Part shown: piece by piece, positions 1 to 4,751 of the stretch
Position numbering within the stretch: position 1 is the first letter of the stretch
Layout: every line of letters begins with the position of its first letter
NCBI GenBank assembly: GCA_020425485.1
Contig: JAGQRL010000327.1
Span: 3,923 to 12,853 of the forward strand
Length of the DNA: 8,931 bases
Source of the DNA: Rhodospirillaceae bacterium
GTDB taxonomy: Bacteria; Pseudomonadota; Alphaproteobacteria; DSM-16000; Inquilinaceae
Direction: 5' to 3'
Notes under the pieces: model-generated
What the model saw: only the letters and a program-made list of their open reading frames with translations
What the model was told of the DNA's origin: nothing
Database searches by the model: none
Program-made: the position numbers and the translations under genes

Positions 1-54
1 GGCTATCGCGCCATGAACCAGCGCCAGTCCATCAAGGTGATGGTGAGGCCCTGA
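1..54 (+). CDS. C-terminal end of a zinc-type (medium-chain) alcohol dehydrogenase, partial
   Basis: Only the last 17 codons are in the window; the frame enters at base 1 and ends at TGA 52-54, followed at once by a second TGA at 55-57. The residues GYRAMNQRQSIKVMVRP resemble the usual C-terminus of zinc-dependent medium-chain dehydrogenases, where a 'GYRAMxERRxIKVLVxP' type tail closes the catalytic domain. High G/C at third positions fits a resident gene. The call rests on this short tail from memory of the family, so the substrate cannot be stated, and another medium-chain reductase (quinone or threonine dehydrogenase type) is possible. A perfect 10-bp inverted repeat starts 29 bases after the stop and may mark the end of its transcript. 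Confidence 0.5.
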   Translation, partial: GYRAMNQRQSIKVMVRP

Positions 55-82
55 TGAGGCTCCCCCGTCATCGTCACGCTCC

Positions 83-120
83 GGCCAGGCGCATCGGCAA
101 GCCGGAAGACGCGCCTGGCC
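83..120 (+). terminator. Inverted repeat, possible transcript end of the dehydrogenase
   Basis: GGCCAGGCGC (83-92) and GCGCCTGGCC (111-120) form a perfect 10-bp GC-rich stem with an 18-base loop that itself contains CGGC/GCCG. It lies 29 bases past the stop of the upstream gene. No T-run follows, so it is not a classic intrinsic terminator; it could stabilise the 3' end or act with Rho. Confidence 0.35.
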
Positions 121-435
121 CGAGGACGGGACGCTGTACCTCAACCGATGAGCGGCGACCGGTGAGCGGCTGGGCCGGAGCTTTAACGTTTCTCGCGGCG
201 CTGTGGGCAACAGCCCTGCCTGTCGTCCGATTCTCGCAATAGTCATTGTTGCGATCCCACGCCCCCGCCGGCCTGGCCGGATGTAACCAATTTTCCCGTT
301 ATTAAGAAATTCGCCAGTCATCGATGAAGAAGCCGATGCTTTCAGCTCACCTGGAAACTCTCCCGTGCAGCATTGCCACTATCGCGAGGCGCGACATATT
401 CGGGAAGGTCGGTTGACAACTCTGCCGCAACAAAA
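121..435. other. Non-coding stretch without a recognisable gene
   Basis: No convincing coding sequence is seen. A frame from an ATG at 54 (overlapping the dehydrogenase stop) runs to 242 but has weak third-position bias and carries the inverted repeat inside it. Bases 281-325 are AT-richer than their surroundings. A perfect TTGACA (413-418) could be a -35 box for the gene at 595, but no good -10 box follows at normal spacing; the 16-bp palindrome at 436-451 stands there instead. Confidence 0.4.
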
Positions 436-451
436 GGATCGCTTGCGATCC
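436..451. repeat. 16-bp palindrome, possible operator
   Basis: GGATCGCTTGCGATCC is a near-perfect palindrome (arms GGATCGC/GCGATCC around TT). It starts 18 bases after a perfect TTGACA at 413-418, where a -10 region would be expected. This placement would suit a repressor site, but nothing in the window shows what would bind it. Confidence 0.35.
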
Positions 452-487
452 GGCGCGGCTGCCGCCACCATCTGCGATCTGTGGAAC

Positions 488-522
488 GCCGCCGGGTAAG
501 TGATCGCTGTCACTGCGGCGGC
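488..522 (+). promoter_or_regulatory. Two-part stable hairpin in the leader of the gene at 595
   Basis: An outer stem GCCGCC (488-493) with GGCGGC (517-522) encloses an inner stem AGTGA (499-503) with TCACT (510-514) and a 6-base loop. The two are separated by an internal loop of 5 and 2 bases. It lies about 70 bases upstream of the GTG start at 595. It may be a 5' UTR structure or an attenuator-like element; there is no T-run. Confidence 0.35.
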
Positions 523-594
523 AGAGACATCCGCAGCATGGCTCGAACTCATGATCCGCATGATCGCGGCTCAAGGCGCAACGGAGGAACCGGC

Positions 595-1209
595 GTGGGC
601 GAGAACGTCACCAATCTGACCATGGATGACTTCAAGGCCGGCGGTCGCCTGGGCCTGCGTGACAGCGACATCACCGCCTTCGGGGCGGGCACCGTGCGGG
701 TGGTGGAACTGCCGGTCGGCTTCCGGCTGTTCAAGCTCACCAAGGGTGAGGCGCCGCAGCATCCCACATACGGGGTCACGCCCTGGTGGTCGCCGGTGAT
801 GCCCTACCGGGAGGACTGTGAGGGCGCGCTCGGCCGCTACGAGCAGGCCAAGCTCAACAAGATCGATATGAGTTCGATGGTCCGCTACATGTCGGCGGTG
901 TGCATCGACTGGAACGACCTCGACAACTACGTGGAGGTCGTCACCAAGGTGAAGATCAGCGCCTTCTGGGGCACCTTCGCCGCCCAGAAGAAATGGTCCG
1001 ACGAAGGCAACAAGCGGATGACCAAGGAAACCTGGGTCAGCCGCGGCGGCAGCCAGGGCGCGCAGCCGGCCGTGCTGCCGGACGATATCGGCGTGCTGGA
1101 AGCCTGGCAGTTCTTCATCCCCAAGCTGAAGGACGAGCACATCAAGCGCGACTCCATCATCAACGCCCACGACATGATAGCCCTGGGGATTCATTTCGGG
1201 TTTGTGTGA
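595..1209 (+). CDS. Hypothetical protein, 204 residues, family not recognised
   Basis: I do not recognise this protein. The frame is open from 373, but residues coded before 595 are arginine-rich and composition there is unlike coding DNA. GTG 595 is chosen because GGAGG (583-587) stands 7 bases before it and strong G/C third-position bias begins around there; ATG 622 is a weaker alternative. The product has no signal peptide and no membrane segment, so it is probably cytosolic. It is rich in aromatics, with YGVTPWWSPVMPYRED (about 60-75), a central IDWNDLDNYVEVVTKVKISAFWGTF (about 103-127) and a C-terminal half with PAVLPDDIGVLEAWQFFIPKLKDEHI. No catalytic motif, zinc knuckle or HTH stands out. 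Base composition matches the resident genes, so it is probably not part of the AT-rich insert that begins soon after. It has its own leader with hairpins and appears monocistronic. Confidence 0.75.
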   Translation: MGENVTNLTMDDFKAGGRLGLRDSDITAFGAGTVRVVELPVGFRLFKLTKGEAPQHPTYGVTPWWSPVMPYREDCEGALGRYEQAKLNKIDMSSMVRYMSAVCIDWNDLDNYVEVVTKVKISAFWGTFAAQKKWSDEGNKRMTKETWVSRGGSQGAQPAVLPDDIGVLEAWQFFIPKLKDEHIKRDSIINAHDMIALGIHFGFV

Positions 1210-1226
1210 GGGGGGGAGGAGGGGGG
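1210..1226 (+). other. G-rich run directly after a stop codon
   Basis: Right after TGA 1207-1209 the plus strand reads seven G, AGGA, six G. Adjacent G-tracts could stack into a quadruplex, although four separate tracts of three or more must be drawn from only two long runs. It also marks the change from host-like composition to the AT-richer insert. The 190 bases from 1227 to 1416 hold no gene that I can see; a short GGCAGCTCTGCC palindrome lies at 1240-1251. Confidence 0.4.
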
Positions 1227-1368
1227 AGCCCAATTCAACGGCAGCTCTGCCCAACATTTGGCCTGGCAAAATCACACGCCTCGTCCCGCGAGAAATCGAA
1301 CTCAACGAGTAAGAGAATTTCGGCGGAATTTGAGACGACCCAATCCCGCCCTGGTACCCGACTTGGCC

Positions 1369-1405
1369 AGCAGTCGCACCATCTGCAGAATCGCGCGTGA
1401 CTGCT
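1369..1405 (-). terminator. Inverted repeat just downstream of the reverse transcriptase
   Basis: On the plus strand AGCAGTC (1369-1375) and GACTGCT (1399-1405) are perfect 7-bp arms around a 23-base loop; AC/GT can extend the stem past a 2-base bulge. It begins 11 bases after the RT stop on the minus strand. No U-tract follows, so it is only a candidate transcript end for the cassette. Confidence 0.3.
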
Positions 1406-1416
1406 TCCTAATTTAG

Positions 1417-2340
1417 TTAGTGCGAGGTGTCATCTGTTTGGCTATTCGCATTATGGTTCTCGATCTGTTGAATCTGAGCCAGTCGTCCCTGAATAGATCT
1501 CTCAATTTTTTTCCGTATCTCTGAGTTATCGGCGCAGTTAAGATCCTTCCTCGCCATGTCCAATGCTTGATGTTGCCGATTCGGAGGCACAAGCCGACCA
1601 TTTCTCACAACAACACCAGTGATCTCTGCAATCCCATTCGTCCTGCGACGCACTTTTTTGCGCTGGACCCTATGGTTATTTCGGAAAATGACCTTAGTGA
1701 TTTCCCAGACTAAGCTCTTTGGGACACGTTCTCCTGAGATAGTTAAGTCATCTGCGTACACACTGAATGTGCAGTCAGATTCCGCGACCAATCTACCCAC
1801 TTCTTCCCACATTCCTGAGTTTGAGAAGTATGCCAAAATCAGACTGCATGGACTCCCCTGAGGAAGATGTCCATCCTTGCAAGTCAGTCGACCAAGAAGG
1901 TAAGCTACATCTGGTGAGCATTTCATTGTGTCTCTGAAGAACAATTTGACATTGGTCTCCATGCATCTTGGAAAATAGTTTTCGAGATCTATGCAGTGAA
2001 AGGAATTGCTGCATAGGTGATGATTGGCATTGTGAACGTACGATCGACCGCGCACTGGCGACATGAGAAAGTCTGGCGGCGTAATTCTTTGTAGAAGATC
2101 AGCAATGCGCGATTGGATTCGCTTCAGACCTGGGTTTGGAGCGTCAATAGTGCGTGGACTCCCATCTTTTTTCTTCTTCTGAAAAGAATGGTAGTTGCTT
2201 TCTGATCTCGCAAGGAGAATGAGCGATGACTCTATGGTGAATAAGATATTTGCAAGTCTCTTTCGAGACCTTACCTTGTATAGCGGGCTATCTCTTAGAT
2301 CGTGTGTCTTCATTTTTGCTCTTACGTGTTGTGTTGTCAT
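1417..2340 (-). CDS. Retron-type reverse transcriptase
   Basis: A 307-residue RNA-directed DNA polymerase with the retron motif series. In order: basic N-terminus with DSPLYKVRSRKRLANIL (17-33); RT1 around KKDGSPRTIDAPNPGLKRIQ (57-76); VRGRSYVHNANHH (96-108), containing the retron NAxxH signature; RT3 with D118 in IDLENYF; LPQGSPCS (159-166); catalytic YADD (195-198); a basic RT6 (224-232); ITG (240-242) in the retron Y-like region; and a thumb ending GRLAQIQQIENHN. Length is normal for a retron RT, with no fused extra domain. It would copy part of a partner ncRNA into msDNA, primed from an internal guanosine. The start overlaps the HTH gene by 53 bases; ATG 2313, with AAGAG before it, is an alternative that trims 9 residues. 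Codon use is AT-rich compared with the flanking operon, a sign of transfer. A group II intron or DGR enzyme is unlikely: no maturase domain, template repeat or variable repeat is visible. Confidence 0.9.
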   Translation of the reverse strand: MTTQHVRAKMKTHDLRDSPLYKVRSRKRLANILFTIESSLILLARSESNYHSFQKKKKDGSPRTIDAPNPGLKRIQSRIADLLQRITPPDFLMSPVRGRSYVHNANHHLCSNSFHCIDLENYFPRCMETNVKLFFRDTMKCSPDVAYLLGRLTCKDGHLPQGSPCSLILAYFSNSGMWEEVGRLVAESDCTFSVYADDLTISGERVPKSLVWEITKVIFRNNHRVQRKKVRRRTNGIAEITGVVVRNGRLVPPNRQHQALDMARKDLNCADNSEIRKKIERSIQGRLAQIQQIENHNANSQTDDTSH

Positions 2341-2626
2341 TTATAAACTTCAGCAATTTTAATGCGTTCTTTCCGATATTGATTCTCAAGTTCTTCGTTT
2401 CAAGAGGTTCGAGTGTCATATTGTGGATGGATTCTGAGAAAAATAGAATAGTAGATGGTTGAATGTTAAACTCATCAGAGTAAATCTTGACAATTTCCAG
2501 GGAAGGGGTCTTCTTGTTGTTTTCAAGTTCGGATAGATAAGAATTCGATATCCCAAGTCTCTGTGCCATCTCGATCTGGCTTAGGCCGTGGAATATTCGA
2601 ATGTATCTCAGAACCTCAGAAAGCAT
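2288..2626 (-). CDS. Small Cro/C1 (XRE)-type helix-turn-helix protein next to the RT
   Basis: A 112-residue protein with an N-terminal XRE HTH (about residues 4-62): LRYIRIFHGLSQIEMAQRLGISNSYLSELENNKKTPSLEIVKIYSDEFNI fits the five-helix Cro/C1 fold, with recognition helix SNSYLSELENN. The C-terminal half (about 63-112) is unassigned, polar and basic (TTRKSKNEDTRSKR). ATG 2626 is preferred because AGAGG lies 5 bases before it; ATG 2650 adds 8 residues but has no Shine-Dalgarno sequence. The 3' end overlaps the RT start, implying one transcript and coupled translation. HTH proteins are known partners of one retron class (type VI in the published scheme, from memory). Likely roles are repression of the cassette or binding of msDNA; the sequence does not decide. 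It is AT-rich like the RT. Confidence 0.85.
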   Translation of the reverse strand: MLSEVLRYIRIFHGLSQIEMAQRLGISNSYLSELENNKKTPSLEIVKIYSDEFNIQPSTILFFSESIHNMTLEPLETKNLRINIGKNALKLLKFINDNTTRKSKNEDTRSKR

Positions 2627-2652
2627 GCCGCCCTCTATAGTTGCGCACATTG

Positions 2653-2688
2653 GGTTAGTGATCTATCCATCAATCAACCGAACTAACC
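2653..2688. repeat. 7-bp inverted repeat upstream of the HTH gene
   Basis: GGTTAGT (2653-2659) and ACTAACC (2682-2688) are perfect inverted arms 22 bases apart. They span the last codons and stop of the small membrane protein gene and end 27 bases before the HTH start. This could be an HTH operator or an RNA hairpin between the two genes. The arm length is modest, so chance is possible. Confidence 0.3.
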
Positions 2689-2827
2689 ATCTCCATGCTC
2701 GCCAAAGGCGGAACAGAATAACGGCAGTGACCAGTACGATCTTTAGCAGGCAAGGTCGGCGGAACCACGTGGGCAGACCAACCTCACTTTTCAACCACTT
2801 CCGCCATCGGTCGGATCTAAGATGCAT
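2663..2827 (-). CDS. Predicted small single-span basic membrane protein (54 aa), possible retron effector
   Basis: Short frame from ATG 2827 to TAG 2663. The start is supported by GGAAGGAG (2842-2835), 7 bases before ATG; the frame also opens upstream from a GTG at 2908, but that has no comparable site. The N-terminal half is polar and strongly basic (MHLRSDRWRKWLKSEVG). The C-terminal half has one hydrophobic segment around CLLKIVLVTAVILF (about 31-44) followed by RLWRAWRWLVRLIDG, rich in Trp and Arg and amphipathic. This is the make-up of small membrane-active proteins, including many toxin-antitoxin toxins, but I recognise no named family. It stands 36 bases before the HTH start, between the structured RNA and the HTH-RT pair, so it may be a third protein of the cassette. 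Its ribosome binding site lies in a 10-bp hairpin stem. Function as a toxin is inference; a chance frame cannot be excluded. Confidence 0.5.
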   Translation of the reverse strand: MHLRSDRWRKWLKSEVGLPTWFRRPCLLKIVLVTAVILFRLWRAWRWLVRLIDG

Positions 2828-2836
2828 TCCACATCT

Positions 2837-2887
2837 CCTTCCGTTGCCCACTCGCGGAATTGCGAATGGGTCGTCAACAACGGAAGG
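2837..2887 (-). promoter_or_regulatory. Hairpin that covers the ribosome binding site of the 54-aa membrane protein
   Basis: On the minus strand CCTTCCGTTG (2887-2878) is a perfect 10-bp complement of CAACGGAAGG (2846-2837). Inside it, CCCA/TGGG (2870-2867 with 2850-2847) and CGC/GCG extend the helix past a 7-base bulge and a 2x2 internal loop. The 3' arm covers most of the Shine-Dalgarno sequence GGAAGGAG (2842-2835), so the folded form should block initiation at ATG 2827. The 5' arm can also pair with ACGGAA further upstream (2963-2958), so the two folds exclude each other. Confidence 0.5.
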
Positions 2888-3053
2888 CCGGGAAGATGGC
2901 AGACTCACCCAAGTACCCGAGACCCGGACGTCGTCGCCGGGTCTCGCTTCGGTCCCGTTCCGTCCTCAAGCCCGAGGGCGGTCCTGCGGCCCAAAAGCAG
3001 TAGGAGGAAACCCCTCCCGCGGATCAGCTGTGGCCGATCCAAAAAATGACGAC
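2870..3053 (-). ncRNA. Candidate retron msr-msd RNA
   Basis: Non-coding, highly structured stretch upstream of the cassette genes. On the minus strand: a T6 run; stem-loop GGATCGGC/GCTGATCC (3040-3021, loop CACA), whose full 8 bp needs a G-U pair that exists only in minus-strand RNA; stem-loop GGAGG/CCTCC (3017-3003, loop GGTTT); a weak CTGC/GCAG loop (3000-2984); then a long nested hairpin. Its outer part pairs ACGGAA and CGGGA (2963-2953) with TCCCG and TTCCGT (2893-2880, 3-base bulge); its tip is a perfect 10-bp stem CGAGACCCGG/CCGGGTCTCG (2946-2937 with 2927-2918). Short hairpins followed by one long hairpin is the usual msr-msd plan. The only end-pairing found, GTCGTCA (3053-3047) with TGACGAC (2876-2870), is 7 bp and could be chance, and no priming-G motif is clear, so the ends are uncertain. 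Confidence 0.5.
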
Positions 3054-3111
3054 TAGCTTCCCTAACCGACTGCCTCAGAACTGGTGATGCCTATGGCGGA
3101 TTCAAGGCGGT

Positions 3112-3134
3112 AATTTTCGCTGTCAGCGAAAATT
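3112..3134. terminator. 9-bp inverted repeat between the housekeeping operon and the insert
   Basis: AATTTTCGC (3112-3120), loop TGTCA, GCGAAAATT (3126-3134): a perfect 9-bp stem, 10 bases past the stop of the metallo-hydrolase gene on the minus strand. It may end the operon's transcripts, but there is no U-tract beyond the stem itself. It is AT-rich and sits at the edge of the accessory insert, so a boundary or recombination role is an alternative. Confidence 0.4.
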
Positions 3135-3144
3135 CATATACCTC

Positions 3145-3909
3145 CTAAAACTCCATCACCAGTCCGTCTTGGCCCGGTTCCACGCCGGGGGGGAGTTTGG
3201 CGGCGAGGGTGGCGTAGTCCAGCGTGTGGTTCATGTGGGTGAGGATGGTGCGGCGGGGCTTGAGGCGCTCCACCCATTGCAGCGCCAGGTCCAGGTGGGC
3301 GTGGCTGATGTGCGGGCGTTCCCGCGTCACGTCCACCACCCAGGTGTCCACCCCCTCCAGGATGGCAAAGGCGTCGTCGGACAGGGCCACCACATCGGTG
3401 GAATAGCCGAAGGGGCCGAAGCGGAACCCCATGCTTTCGATGGGGCCGTGGTCCTGCACGAAGGGCACGATCTCCAGATCGCCGATGCGCAAAGGGCCGT
3501 TCAGTCGCCGCGGCTCGATGATCGGCCGGTAGAAGGAGCGGTCCACATCCACCGAGGAGAGCGCGTAGCCGAAGCGGGTTTCCAGCGAGTCCTGGGTGGC
3601 CGCATCCATGTAGGCGGGCAGCGGGTTGTGGTTGCGGAACATCAGCGGCCGCAGGTCGTCCAGCCCGCCGGTGTGGTCGGCATGGGCGTGGGTGTAGAGC
3701 ACCGCGTCCAGCGTATCGGTGCCGGTTTCCAGAAGCTGTTCGCGCAGGTCGGGCGAGGTGTCCACCAGCACCCGTGTGCGCGCCGTTTCCACCAGGATGG
3801 AGCAGCGGCGGCGGCGGTTGCGCGGGTCCGTCGGGTCGCAGTTCCCCCAGTCGTTGCCGATCAGCGGCACCCCCATGGAGCCGCCGCAGCCGAGCATGGT
3901 TACGCGCAT
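3145..3909 (-). CDS. Metallo-beta-lactamase-fold hydrolase, PhnP-like phosphodiesterase family
   Basis: A 254-residue cytosolic metallohydrolase. The N-terminus MRVTMLGCGGSMGVP has the GCGxSxGVP opening of the PhnP-like branch. The metal-binding motif is THAHADHTGG (73-82: H74, H76, D78, H79), with further ligands expected at H154 (QDHG), D172 (STD) and H225 (THMNH). All expected ligands are present and the length is normal. Relatives cleave cyclic or activated phosphodiesters (5-phosphoribosyl 1,2-cyclic phosphate in the phosphonate pathway), but no phn genes are nearby, so the substrate here is open. ATG 3909 has AAGAGG close before it and overlaps the tatD stop by 10 bases, showing translational coupling. 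This gene is commonly the tail of the metG-tatD cluster in alphaproteobacteria. It is the last gene before the accessory insert. Confidence 0.9.
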   Translation of the reverse strand: MRVTMLGCGGSMGVPLIGNDWGNCDPTDPRNRRRRCSILVETARTRVLVDTSPDLREQLLETGTDTLDAVLYTHAHADHTGGLDDLRPLMFRNHNPLPAYMDAATQDSLETRFGYALSSVDVDRSFYRPIIEPRRLNGPLRIGDLEIVPFVQDHGPIESMGFRFGPFGYSTDVVALSDDAFAILEGVDTWVVDVTRERPHISHAHLDLALQWVERLKPRRTILTHMNHTLDYATLAAKLPPGVEPGQDGLVMEF

Positions 3910-4751
3910 GCCGCCTCTTGGCTCAGTTGCGCCGGTACTGGGATCTTGGAGAACAGCGCGTAGAAGTTCCGCGTGGTCTGGGCCGCCAGCTCGCCCACCG
4001 GCAGGCCGCGCAGCTCCGCCACGCGGGCCGCGGTGTGGGCCACGAAGGCCGGCTCGTTGCGTTTGCCGCGCTTGGGCACGGGCGCCAGGTAGGGGGAATC
4101 GGTTTCCACCAGCAGCCGGTCGGCCGGCACCATCGGCACCACCTGGCGCAGCGCTTCGGCCGCCTTGAAGGTGACGATGCCGGAGAACGAGATGTGCATG
4201 CCCAGCTCCAAGGCACCCTCGGCCAGCGCCGGGGTGCCGCTGAAGCAGTGGATGATGCCGGCAAGCGGCGCGCCGGCCGCTTCCTCGCGCAGGATGGCCA
4301 GCGTATCGGCTTCCGCATCGCGGGTGTGCACGATCACCGGCAGCCCCAGCGCCTTGGCGGCACGGATATGGGTGCGGAAGCTGGCCGCCTGATGGTCCGG
4401 CGTGGAGTGGGTGTAGAAGTAGTCGAGCCCGGTTTCGCCGATGCCCACCACCTTGGGATGGCGGGCGATCTCCACCAGCCGGTCGACCGTCACGTCGCCT
4501 TCGTCGTCCGCCTCATGGGGGTGGACGCCGACGGCCAGGTGCACCCGCTCGAACCGCTCCACCAGCGCCAGGTTGGCCGGCACCTTGGCCAGCTTGGTGC
4601 AGATGGTGAGCATCTGGCCGATGCCCGCTCCGTGGGCGCGGGCCACCACGTCGGCCAGCTCGTCGGCGAAGTCGGGGAAGTCCAGGTGGCAATGGCTGTC
4701 CACCAGCATCGCCCCGCCGGGGGCGGCAATCGCGTCCGTCGCCAAGGCCAT
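3900..4751 (-). CDS. tatD: TatD-family metal-dependent deoxyribonuclease
   Basis: A 283-residue TIM-barrel hydrolase of the TatD/YcfH family, which acts as a metal-dependent 3'-5' exonuclease or D-aminoacyl-tRNA deacylase in studied members. Motifs are complete: DSHCHLDF (18-25, HxH ligands H20 and H22), GIGETGLDYF (103-112, E106), VIVHTRDA (139-146, H142), IIHCFSG (166-172, H168) and ETDSPYLAP (216-224, D218). ATG 4751 is chosen because GGAGG lies 7 bases before it and the start shares one base with the metG stop (TGATG). ATG 4709 (MLVDSHCHLDF) is an alternative giving 269 residues, closer to the usual family length. Stop 3900 overlaps the next gene. The place after metG is the usual one. 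Despite the name it has no role in Tat export. Confidence 0.93.
   Translation of the reverse strand: MALATDAIAAPGGAMLVDSHCHLDFPDFADELADVVARAHGAGIGQMLTICTKLAKVPANLALVERFERVHLAVGVHPHEADDEGDVTVDRLVEIARHPKVVGIGETGLDYFYTHSTPDHQAASFRTHIRAAKALGLPVIVHTRDAEADTLAILREEAAGAPLAGIIHCFSGTPALAEGALELGMHISFSGIVTFKAAEALRQVVPMVPADRLLVETDSPYLAPVPKRGKRNEPAFVAHTAARVAELRGLPVGELAAQTTRNFYALFSKIPVPAQLSQEAACA

Noticed and set aside
54..242. 62-codon plus-strand frame whose ATG overlaps the dehydrogenase stop
   Set aside because: Third-position bias is weak compared with the resident genes, the residues are unremarkable, no ribosome binding site was seen apart from coupling, and a 10-bp inverted repeat that looks like a transcript end lies inside it.
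373..594. Upstream extension of the hypothetical protein frame
   Set aside because: Residues are arginine-rich and not protein-like, a stable hairpin lies in this part, and a strong Shine-Dalgarno sequence points to GTG 595.
1417..2340. Reverse transcriptase as part of a diversity-generating retroelement or group II intron
   Set aside because: No template/variable repeat pair, no accessory avd-like gene, and no maturase, endonuclease or intron domain V structure seen; the NAxxH and ITG motifs fit retrons.
2828..2908. 27-residue N-terminal extension of the small membrane protein from GTG 2908
   Set aside because: No Shine-Dalgarno sequence before GTG 2908, and the extension overlaps the structured RNA; ATG 2827 has GGAAGGAG at ideal spacing.
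3040..3046. T6 run as an intrinsic terminator of the housekeeping operon
   Set aside because: The stem-loop lies after, not before, the T-run on the transcribed strand, so it does not have terminator order.
3061..3110. Possible tRNA or integration att site at the right edge of the insert
   Set aside because: No T-arm or anticodon arm could be built and no direct repeat was found at the left edge.
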